Source: Emydura subglobosa
Lineage: Eukaryota; Chordata; Testudines; Chelidae
NCBI GenBank assembly: GCA_007922225.1
Contig: ML679962.1
Span: 36,967,863 to 37,031,862 of the forward strand
Length of the DNA: 64,000 nucleotides
Reading direction: 5' to 3'
Shown here: piece by piece, positions 23,850 through 33,411 of the stretch
Layout of the letters: every line of letters starts with the position of its first letter
Numbering within the stretch: the first letter of the stretch is position 1
The notes under the pieces: generated by a model
What the model saw: the letters and a program-made list of their open reading frames with translations, nothing else
Databases searched by the model: none
Told to the model about the DNA's origin: nothing
Program-made: the position numbers and the translations under genes

Positions 23850-24752
23850 GCCCAGGTAGGGCCAGTTGGAAGGGGTCTCCTCCCCTCAGGTGCTCCTCTG
23901 ACTCCCCTGGACGCTAATGGCGCTCTGGCGCAAATAACAAGGGTTGAGCTGACCTTCGTGCTCTTCTCTTTATCGCCCACGTTTGCAAGAGCAGTCATAC
24001 CTCGTAAACTCCCCACCAGTTCCTCAGGAAGCAGCCGCCTCCCTTTCCCTGTGAAGTGCTGTCCATTGGAATGCAATCTGCATGTGTTGGCAGTGCTTCC
24101 TCTAACCGCTGCGTTATGTACAAGCAAAGCTTTCTGAGTCTGACGGAAAGATTACAGATCTCTACTGTGTCTCATGGTTGTCTATAGAACCACTGTCGAT
24201 TTATCATTTCGGGGGCTGTTTCTGTCAAAGGGGACTGTAAACATTTGGAGTTATTTCTTCCCTCCTCCCCCCCAAGAGGGAATTCTACCAAATCCTGTAG
24301 AATTGTATAGAAGGAAAAGATGGAGAATTTGTACATACAGAGCTCAGGTGTCCCTCAGCTCTGTGCTGTACCGAGGGGACGGCCCTGTCGTAGAGAGGGG
24401 AGAGAACACATTGAAAGGGATGTTGCAGCTGCTAGCCATGTTACCCAGTGGGATCGTAGCTGTAATATGTGCCATGACGACAATGTCTTGTCGGAAAATT
24501 TGCTATGAAGTGCACCATGTACTTTTAATTCATAACTGGGGGGCAAACTTTCAAAGCGGGCTGGGACGGGTGCACTGGAATGCACCCACAAACGGACCGT
24601 GCCTTCACTGCGTGTCTTGCCACCTACACGCACGCAGTGATGTGAGTGTTGGTTAGCGAGCCCCGTCCTGGCCTCCTTTGGAAATTTGGCCCTCGAAGTC
24701 TGATACATCATTGTTCTGCTTATAAATGTACTAAGTGTTGAGAATGTTTTAG

Positions 24753-24992
24753 TTTTTTCCTTAATTATAATTGTAATTGGCTTTTCCCCTTCTCTCTTGT
24801 TTTTTTCCCCCCCCCCCCAACGCTGTCTTGCTTTGCACTGTGATTGCATGCTGCGCCCCGGTGTCTCCTTCATGACGATGTCACATGGCTTGTTGCTGTG
24901 AAACCTGCCACGCCCCCAAATCCACCACATGTTGCCATGGTTACATAAACGCTCCACCCTCCCGTATGTCGCTTCCATGGTTCCCTACTGAA
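24753..24992 (+). promoter_or_regulatory. MBNL3: 240-nt AG exclusion zone with YGCY cluster upstream of the 95-nt exon
   Basis: From the AG at 24751-24752 to the acceptor AG at 24993-24994 there is no AG in 240 nt. The zone has a strong pyrimidine tract at 24781-24818, including 12 C in a row, which is far from the acceptor. The 30 nt next to the exon are less pyrimidine-rich. Eleven YGCY tetramers occur from 24821 to 24973: at 24821, 24829, 24849, 24854, 24894, 24906, 24911, 24933, 24950 and 24970, with one overlapping group. A TGCATG lies at 24845. The layout implies a distal branch point near the C/T tract and control by MBNL-type proteins. The second part is inference. Confidence 0.7.
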
Positions 24993-24994
24993 AG

Positions 24995-25089
24995 TGCCCA
25001 TGATGCACGGTGCTACGCCCACCACTGTGTCTGCAGCAACAACACCTGCCACCAGCGTCCCCTTCGCTGCAACAGCTACAGCCAATCAG
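24995..25089 (+). CDS. MBNL3: MBNL3 exon 8: 95-nt alternative exon
   Basis: 95 nt between 'tccctactgaaag' and 'AATCAG|gtttgg', entered in phase 1 and left in phase 0. The translation is (V)[17 protein letters not shown] then [14 protein letters not shown]. This is the conserved Ala/Thr-rich segment before the C-terminus of MBNL proteins, and [24 protein letters not shown] is the MBNL3 form. The length of 95 nt matches the known family exon. Because 95 is not a multiple of three, skipping it moves the downstream exons to another frame and changes the C-terminus. The donor (CAG|gtttgg) is weak, and the acceptor is preceded by an unusually long AG-free stretch. Confidence 0.96.
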
Positions 25090-26520
25090 GTTTGGCCCTT
25101 TCAATAGCTTTATTTCACATGTTCAGTTGGCTCTGAGGGCGCGACCCTAGGAAGTGCTGAGCACCTTCTGTGAGGTACTGAGCCCCTCTAACTCTGTCTT
25201 CTTGAGGGGCTGAGGGTGTTCGGATCCTCCCGCCAGGCACTCTGGCCTGCACAGGATCGGGCCCTTAGGATAGGCAGCACATGTACTTTTGGGATTGGTA
25301 AAGAGGCGTTGGCTCGTCGAGCCCTGTGGTTCTAAAGTAATCATGGTGATGGCACAGGGGTGGGCAACCCTCGGAAGAGCCAGAGTTCAAGTGTAGGTGG
25401 GAGAGAGGTCCAAAAAGCCTGGACATGTCTCTGCAGCGTCTCCACGTTCTACAGTCCTGGAGTCTGTCAAAACTGGGCTGTAAAACTCACAAAGAAAAGA
25501 GGCTTTCTCACAAGATTTGCAGCCCTTCTGCTCTGTGTCTCTACCACAAATACCACACTGACCATTCTTGCCCGTGGTACTTGGCATGCCCTGGCCTGGC
25601 TGGGAAGTGGAAACAGAAGTGAAAGAAACAAGTGTTGGTTCTAAACTAAAATAGGTGAAGGTTCCAGTGTATTAAAGCAGAAGCAGGTCACCCATCCCTA
25701 CAGTATTCACATTGTATGTACAGTATGTAGTTAATATAAAGGATTTCATGCATCTTTGCCTAGCCATCATTATCTCTAAAACATTGCTCTGAGGGTATTA
25801 GATCGAGATGACTGCTTCCACACCGGTCCTGAACTGTACACGCAAACCTCCAATAAACCACAACTGCTCCCAGTTAGGCTGGGGTAGAGGTTGCAAAGTG
25901 AAAACCGTATTTTTCCCAGTTATAATGTTTGTGATTTTATTTGGTGCATCACCAGGCTCAGGTTCAAACCCATTACAAGGAAAAGCAGGTATCCCCTTAT
26001 TCTACAGGGGGCTGCTACTGCAGTGATTACTGAGGGTAAATCCTGTAGGTCTTCACCAAGTTTCACTCAGGTACAGAGCCCTATGGACTGCAATGGCAAC
26101 TTTGCCGAATAAGGACTGAGCTCAGAACTGGCCTGTTCTAAGTGCTCGGATACCTACACTAGGGATAACTATTTTGTGTGTCTGGTTTTTGCTAGTTTGA
26201 GATACAGCAGTCCTCCTAAAAATTAGACAGCCCCAAGAAGAAAACCTTAACGCCTGTGTCATTTACAGCTGTGTGTGCTCTGTAAAAGTGATATTTGGAC
26301 CTTCCAAACTGCAATTTACAGGGCATTATGTTGTCTTGCAGTCAGACTCCTAAGTATGATCACCATAAAATAGATGAATCCTGGGATCAGTTCATGTTCC
26401 CTAAGATACGACTTTAGCAGCGGCTAGTTGTATTGACTAGTCTGAAACGAACTCTGAAGAAAGAGTGAATAAAATGATCTCAAGAAAATGTGTTAATGTG
26501 AAATCTTTTTTTTACTGTAG
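25090..26520 (+). other. MBNL3: MBNL3 intron
   Basis: Bounded by 'CAG|gtttgg' and 'tttactgtag|AT'. It shows mostly unique-looking sequence. No exon or clear repeat is recognised. Confidence 0.7.
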
Positions 26521-26577
26521 ATATCCCAGTTATCAGTAGATGAACTGAGTAGCAGCATGTTTGTTTCACAGATGTAG
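26521..26577 (+). CDS. MBNL3: MBNL3 exon 9: alternative C-terminus ending SMFVSQM
   Basis: It follows 'aaatcttttttttactgtag' in phase 0 after exon 8 and encodes ISQLSVDELSSSMFVSQM, then TAG at 26575-26577. The human MBNL3 C-terminus I recall is IPQLSIDELNSSMFVSQM, so this is the same tail with proline replaced by serine at its second residue. MBNL1 and MBNL2 end IPIISAEHLTSHKYVTQM. The exon probably runs on to 26594, where 'aaca|gtaagt' is a strong donor, so the stop would lie only 17 nt before a junction and would not be expected to trigger nonsense-mediated decay. If exon 8 is skipped, the frame here meets a stop after seven codons (DIPVISR). Confidence 0.92.
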   Translation: MSQLSVDELSSSMFVSQM

Positions 26578-26594
26578 AAGTTACCGATAGAACA

Positions 26595-29191
26595 GTAAGT
26601 TTCTTTTAAGTATTAACATTTACAGATGGTGGGGGGTTTTTTTACATGAAGGTATTGAATCCTCTAAAAGTGCTACTTAAACCGACTCCTGCAATTCTGC
26701 ATGCAGAACTTGCAGTCAGCAGGAATTCCACATCAGGAGAGCTAGAGGGACTGAGTCCAGGTCTTACGATAAACAACTCCTTTTGTACAGTCTAAAATGT
26801 CTGCTTTAAAATGTACCAAACCCTTCTAATATGACTTTCATTTACAGATTACTCTTACATTGAACAAACTAACTAGCAAATTCTACAGTGTAACTCATTC
26901 GTATGGAGCATGTGCTACTGATGATAAATAGTAGTTGATAGCGAGAGTCAGCTAAAAAGTGCAAACTGGGTTTTGCAGTTAGTAGCAGATTTACTCAGTT
27001 TGAGTAACTAGGACCAGATCGTCAGCTGGTGTCAATCGGCATAGCTTCAATGGCTGCGTTGTCATTATATGGATTACATCTGCTGATGAACCTGGCATCT
27101 AGTGTTCTCCCTGCAGAGATTCTTGTTCACTATAATAATTAGCTTGAAGGCTACAGACAATATACTTCTTCCACAGCCTTGCTTTCAGAGTCTGCGGTTG
27201 CTCCCTGAGAGAGAATAGTAGAGTACATTGACCCTTTTTTGGATTTGTATGATATAAATTCACAGTGGGATCAGTCTTGTTTTCAGTTTCTTATTATTTG
27301 CATATGTAGGCGAATATTTATCAGAGAAAATCCAGTCAGGATTTCCACAGCGTTTTTACCATTGAGACTTGATAGGAAAGAAAGGGTTCACTAAATGTGA
27401 TGAGGGAAGCCATTGTATTTGCATAAATTTGTGGTCCAGTTTTCCTCCAGGACAAAAATTAAAGGGAAATATATACATTTCAGCTCTGGAAATGGATTTG
27501 GAAGGGAGTTCTATAATTGCATCTTAAATATTGACACGAACTGATCAGGCTGGTTGTGATTTCTACTGATTTAAGGAAACTACTGTATGTGACGAGACTG
27601 TTGTTATGGTCTGTATATCCCTGCCAGCATCTATCTTGATGCTGAGATATCGTTGTTAGTGACAATTCTCTGCTCTATGCTGTGCATCACTTTTCAAAAC
27701 CACCAGACAGACTTGATACCTGATGTGTTAAATCATTTCTCTAACACATGCAAAGTAGTACATTCCACCTGATAGGTTTGGAAGAGAAAACCTGACATCA
27801 TTCTTGATCTCTTTGGAATACTTTTGAGCCTTTATTTTCGGGTACCTTTTTTTCTTTTGACTCATTTTTTCTAATTCTTAAAACTTATGCCATCAGTAGT
27901 TGTGAACCATTTCATAAGAGGTGAGGGACAACCATATGATTAAAGTTTTTTCATGATAGGGGGCCCAGATCCTTGCTGTTCAAACGGTGTCAGAGTTAGT
28001 GAAGTTCCCAGGACATAGAAGGTCTCCTACGTGAAAGATTTAGGGCATGTCTACACTGCTGGCAAAATTCGGCAGCAATTGACAGGAGTTACGCAAGCTA
28101 CACAGAGTTACTTCTCTTTAGCATGCCATCTCCACTGCGCTGCACCAACGGGAAATGCATTCCTGTCGACACAGTGCTACACTTTTTTAGGAGATGGTTT
28201 TATTAGATTGACTTCCAGATCCATTGAACGTGTCTTCACTGCCGCTCAGTCAATCCAGAAAAATCCAGCAAATTGCCGCCGTCAGTGTGTACATAACCAT
28301 AGGTTCCTCATTTCAAAAACAGCCTCTGATAGTCTGTGAAGTTTCTCATGTCGAAAGCCTTTGTGGACACAGAGTTGGACGTATGACTGTGTTTGCATGC
28401 CCAGATACAGGCCTCCCTCCTGGAAAGCACTTATACATATGCTTATTCCATCCCTATTCAGCTAAGCATTTACACGCTTGCCCTTGCAGTCCCCCTGCAG
28501 CTGGGGAAAGCAAATGGATTTGAAGGTAGCTCAGTTTTCCAGACGCCTGAAGTACTCTCACAGGCTTCCTCACTCAGAGGCAAAGGCATTGTCAAAGCTG
28601 GCTAACCCAGCGGTAAGATTAACTGTTGTGTCTAGGGCTTTAAGGGTGGGCATTCCAAAAGCATATGAAGGAGATAGGCACCCGGCTCACAGCAAAGTGT
28701 GGTCTGAGTGCAGGCCTCTTGTCTCTGACCCTGACCCCCTCGATGGCATGTGGGATGTCACTTTTCGAGATGCTGAGCCTCTGCCGTTCCCATTAAAGTC
28801 AACGGGAAGTACAGGTGCAGCAGCACTTTGGCAAGCCATGCCATTATTCTCTCTCTCCTCACCTCCTTGTCTCTGAAGTCAGACTCGTGCTCCCCCACCT
28901 GCCTGTGTGACAGGGATATTCTGCAGATGAGTTTGTGGTGCACTCTTAGGATGAAAAGCACTAACCTCAGATGAAGGAGGATACAAAGTGTGTTATGAAA
29001 AATTTCACCCTAAATCAGAAAATCAAGTGACTAAAACATTGCATCTCTCCAGCACAGCACAGACAGAAAGTTCTTGTGCGCTATAGTAAGGATGTCTGCA
29101 GATCTCATTAGAAAATGTAAAAACAAGATGAGCACATTTTTTTTATTTCCAATTTCTCACTGCTTTTTTTCCCCTCCCCCTCCTCCAGCAG
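26595..29191 (+). other. MBNL3: MBNL3 last intron
   Basis: Runs from donor 'gtaagt' at 26595 to the tandem acceptor at 29187-29191. It contains a hairpin repeat at 27010-27098. A diverged segment at about 28045-28400 begins 'gggcatgtctacactgc', a start I associate with reptile DNA transposons. No additional exon is recognised. Confidence 0.65.
27010..27098. repeat. Palindromic hairpin repeat
   Basis: 'taggaccagatcgtcagctg' with 'gtcaatcggcatagcttcaa' on the left and 'atggattacatctgctgatgaacctgg' on the right form imperfect inverted arms. It is MITE-like and common in turtle and crocodilian sequence as I recall. Confidence 0.55.
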
Positions 29192-29209
29192 ACCATGTTG
29201 AAATTCTGA
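29192..29209 (+). CDS. MBNL3: MBNL3 terminal exon: short alternative C-terminus ending LKF
   Basis: After a C/T-rich tract, a tandem acceptor 'ccagcag' (AG at 29187-29188 and 29190-29191) precedes ACC ATG TTG AAA TTC TGA. Joined to exon 8 in phase 0 this gives ...TANQ-TMLKF, or with one extra Q if the first AG is used. A human MBNL3 isoform that I recall ends NQLKF, which supports the assignment. If exon 8 is skipped (phase 1), the same exon reads D-HVEILNSKIMEHPDF... for about 52 codons to a stop at 29347-29349. The rest of the exon is 3' UTR. Confidence 0.8.
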   Translation, partial: TMLKF

Positions 29210-29265
29210 ACAGTAAAATTATGGAGCACCCGGACTTCTCGGTGGGAAGCTGCACATGGCCTTTC

Positions 29266-29273
29266 TGTATATA
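29266..29273 (+). promoter_or_regulatory. Pumilio-type site TGTATATA in 3' UTR
   Basis: Exact match to UGUANAUA, 57 nt after the LKF stop codon. Function is inferred from the motif only. Confidence 0.4.
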
Positions 29274-31391
29274 TTCCCTCCTCCCTCATTTCTTCCTCTA
29301 CCACCTCTACAGTCAGCCCGCGGCAGCCTACATGTTAACCAAAAACTGATCAATGGGAATGTCAAAAAAAAAAAAAATTTAAAAAAAAAAAAGCACTATA
29401 GAAACAATTAACAAACAGCGCTCTGTTATATGAGATATACAAGTAGAAAATTATAATAGACTTTTATAATACATTACTTTAACACACTTAATCATTTTAT
29501 GACTACCATCATGATAAGTGCATCTGCACAGTGGACTGTTGGTTTACTGTATACTATCGATGGATAAATGTTTGTCTTGTTTTTAAAGTGTTATCTTACT
29601 GTTTTGTTTACATCATAGTCTATTGATTTGTTTTAAAGTGTACATCATTATCAAGTATACTCAATACCATTTTTTTCACTATTGTTATGTCTTAAGTTTT
29701 CATATACTGTAGTTTTCTGGGCTTGGGGGGTATTTTTGTTTTGGGGTTTTGTTTGGTTTTTTTTACTAAAAATGTTAGTGGGAAACAGGAATTATGTGCT
29801 TGAAAAACACGACACAAGAATGTTCTGTCCTTTTCTATATTTTGGCTGTTTCCGTCAGCTTATATTGCTCATTTTAAATGGCTCCTTTTAAGATTTAGAA
29901 TCACCTCTCATGTTAGCCCTTGTTTAGGGGTTTTACAAAGTGAGTTGAGTCTGGCTTCCTGAAAAGGGAAACTTTGCTACCTAATAAACAAACAGCATAC
30001 TCAGTAAAAGGTTAGATGTCAGCTAAAGGGGAAGATTTACTCAGAAAGCATCAGAAAACAAGGAATTTCTCCAGTTTTGCTGTCCATTGCAATGTCATTC
30101 TTAGCTACAAACGGCACACGATTTTTCTTGCTATTTAAATGGTGCCGTTGAAAAAAACCCAGCAAAACAGCCACAAAACAGATGGGTAAGCAGTGAGACA
30201 GACTCAGCAGGGTAAAGGGATTCCTACCCAAGAGGAACACATAGCATGAAACCCAGAGACAAAAACCTAGACCCATGTTGAGAATGGGAAATTTTGATTA
30301 AAAATTATGAAAATAAACCCCCCTCTAGTTTGCCCAGGGAAGATGGTGCCAACCACTTGCCTTTGTCTCTGCTAAGTACACTGCAGAGTTTCAGCAGGAG
30401 ATCTGGTAGGGACATTCCCTGACATTTCATCAGCCTACACCAGTCATTTACTTCACCTTTAAGTCAGAGTCATTTCCCAAGAGCTTTGTCTCTTTAAAAC
30501 AAACAAACAAAGAGCAAGCAACAAAGACAAGCAACCATTGCCTGGTATAAACAATCCTGCACTGGCAGACGGGATGCTCCAAGAGACCTGGCTGGCTGTT
30601 TCCATCTGTGAGTCTCTTGCTTTGCCTGGATCGGTTGGAGGGCTGCTGTTTGAAAAGTCCCATAATATCCCTGCCCCGCTGCTGTAAAAGGCACACATCT
30701 GGCCCCCAAGGGGATAAACTGTAAGTCCAAAGGCTGAGCTGCTTATTAAAAACAACTGAGTCTGATTATTACTGAGGGAAGCAGAGGGGCAATGATATTA
30801 AGGCTGTCACAATGTCACGTTCAAGATAAAATTAATAGGTTCACTTTTTAACTTCCAACGTTAGAGGCCTGAGCCTTCCCTGCCTCCCCACCCCCGAAGG
30901 AAGATGCAATGTCCTCCATTTTGTGCCAGGAAAATGTGGGCAGTCCAGGAATGTTATGTCACTCGTGCTGTTGTGGTTTTAGGGCCTGCGCCTCTGAGGG
31001 GCCGACCATCTCCTGGAAAGGCACCGAGTACACCGGGTGCCTATTGAGGTCACTGGAGTTGAAAGTCCTCGGCACCTCAAAGGATCAGGCTCGTACGGCC
31101 CCCAGTGCGAGTGCTGCCTTACGCTCCCATTGGCTGAGTGGTCGTCTTGTAGTCTGATATCTGACCAAACTGTTTTATCCTCACTTTGTCAGTAAATGTC
31201 CTTGTCCTGTCACCCAGCTCTTTCACCTGAGTACTTACAGATGTTTGCTACCATCAACAGTAACAGATGCAAGTTCTGGGTGCATGCTAGACACAGCTGG
31301 AGTGTCCATGGTAAGGCCATGATCTCTGCGATCCAGCTTTGGTTCTTTCAGAAACAAGAACCCATGTAGAGTCCAATAGGCAGTTCACAGA

Positions 31392-31447
31392 GGGCCTGAA
31401 CCAAAGGGAATCTCTCCATTGACTTCAGTGGGCTTTGGATCAGGCCC
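31392..31447. repeat. Palindromic hairpin repeat, 'GGCCTGATCC' family
   Basis: 'gggcctgaaccaaagg' and 'ggctttggatcaggccc' are inverted arms with the 'tctccattgacttcagtg' core. It is one of the best-preserved copies in the window and lies inside the presumed 3' UTR. Confidence 0.7.
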
Positions 31448-33403
31448 TAAGGAACAACCTGTGGTGGTGAACTGCTAGTCTGCTGTATTAACCTTTGCTT
31501 GTGTCCACACACGTTCCTCAGCTGTCAGCATTCAAAACATAGTGTTGCCTGAAACTGGCAACTCTGGTATAGATTGGTTACGATACACCTGTTCTTTTAA
31601 CCACTAAGTTTCTGTTTCCCAAAATCATAACGTTGTTAGTGGAAAAAGTGGATTTGAGTACTTCCTGTTTGAAATTATTTGTGTATCAAAATGGGTTTTG
31701 CACAACCTGTGCCAGTGCCTCAACAAAGAACAGACCTGATCTTCTTAAGCCAGAAAGGATGCATTCAAGCTGGTATGGCTTTACAAGATAAAGGAGGTTG
31801 GAACTTTTTCAGTGCTAAATGGATTTTTGTATATCTTGACACTTTGATGTAACCTCCTACTTTATTTAACTACTTAAACATCTGGCATAGATGTGCATAG
31901 AATGTAAACCTAGATTACAGCTGTTTTCATGTCACATTTAAAGCACTGAAAAAAAATTAAGGATTATTTTTTGGTAAAGAGGTCCAATGAGGGATGTTCA
32001 GGGTAGATATATTAGGTGCCACAACAGTTTTTATATTGCTGGCAGATTTAGAGTTCACTTGTAAGTGAGTTTAAGGAGAGAAAAGCTTGAAGCACTAAAA
32101 CTTCACCAAATTCAAAACAATCTCGGCAAAAATGCCGTTTTGAGGTAGCACTATTTAAACTAGTTGTGCAATGATTTGCTCTAATTTTCTTTGTTCAAAA
32201 AAGAAAACCAGTCGGCAGACTATAAATTTCCTAAATAGATGCATTCTATTACAGTCACCGAGCTAGTTAGTGACTCTAAACACGTCATAAAAGCATGGAT
32301 TTCATCCTTTATTTGACAAGAGATGTATGTAAGTTTGTTTAAATCAATATAATTTTAGTGACATTTTTATAAGCTTCCCACTTTCCACGAACCTATATTT
32401 TTTATTTATCCAAAGTTATTTCTCTTTGTCCATTTCTCTCAGCCTTATGCAAACAATATGCAAGAAATGCTGAAACTTGGATAAAACGGGTCATGCAGAG
32501 GGAAAATGAAAGCTGAGAATGATAATTTTCAAAAAAAAAAAAAAAGTTATTAGTAGTTTCAATAAAAAATTACTGCTACTAAACTGTAACATAAGCAGAC
32601 AATAAAAGAGGGATTTAAAATAAAATAGATGCATAAAACTATTAAAATTATTTTTGTTAAATTCAGTGTTTTTAGTAATTGGAACATGAGTTCGCAATCA
32701 ACCATATTTTTTAGTTTGAAATTTCTAGTTGATAATTTTTGTCTTTGTATTTTTGCATTACCATGTTATAGAAATCATTGCCTCCCCAGCCATGTCCGCT
32801 CCATTCCATTCATGAACTCTCTGAAGCACTTTTCTCTCTGCCATAAGTGTCGTCTCGTACTGCACTCGGAGTGTTCACAAATGGACAGCGTTGGCTGGCT
32901 GCACTCTGCAAAGCAAAAACTTTGCGCTCCCTAGGTGGCTTACGGTGTTATGCAGAGTTCTCCTCTCAACATACAGCCACAAAACACAAGTTAAGAGTCC
33001 AATGAAAATGACTTTATTATACACTAGCTGCACAAACAATAAACACAACTTATATGAATATGTGACTGTTGTAGATACATCTGGTCAGATAAGGTGATGC
33101 ATGTACCTGATCAAATGTATTCATAAACTTACATATTCCAGTAGTATAGGCTATAGAACATGCTAGTACACAGAATGATTGAGAAACTGGAGTCCTCATT
33201 TTTTATCCCTTGTACATTTCACATACATGAAAATTGAAAAAGGTGAAATTTATGAGGAAAATCTAATTTCCCATTCCTGTTGAATGGATTTAGTGTGATA
33301 TTGACCTGATTTTACCATGTGCCTGTTGAAGGCCTTAGAATATATACTGTATGTTAAAGACTGTAATAAGTTTTAAAAAAATTAGTTGATAGCCTAATGA
33401 AAA

Positions 33404-33411
33404 TGTAAATA
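33404..33411 (+). promoter_or_regulatory. Pumilio-type site TGTAAATA in 3' UTR
   Basis: Exact match to UGUANAUA. Further matches lie at 33070-33077 (TGTAGATA) and 34376-34383 (TGTACATA). Confidence 0.4.

Larger units (their letters stand above)
21799..24994 (+). other. MBNL3: MBNL3 intron upstream of the 95-nt exon
   Basis: Contains a 129-bp direct repeat pair (22699-22827 and 23721-23849), a degraded hairpin repeat at 22197-22265, and the AG-free zone before the acceptor at 24993-24994. Open frames of up to 160 codons on the + strand and 207 on the - strand (24355-24978) have no recognisable domains. The 207-codon frame runs across the splice-regulatory zone, so its openness is a by-product. 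Confidence 0.75.

Noticed and set aside
24355..24978. 207-codon minus-strand open frame
   Set aside because: No recognisable domain, low-complexity and K/R/G-rich composition, and it overlaps the AG-free splicing zone of MBNL3. Absence of AG and other biases there can keep an antisense frame open by chance.
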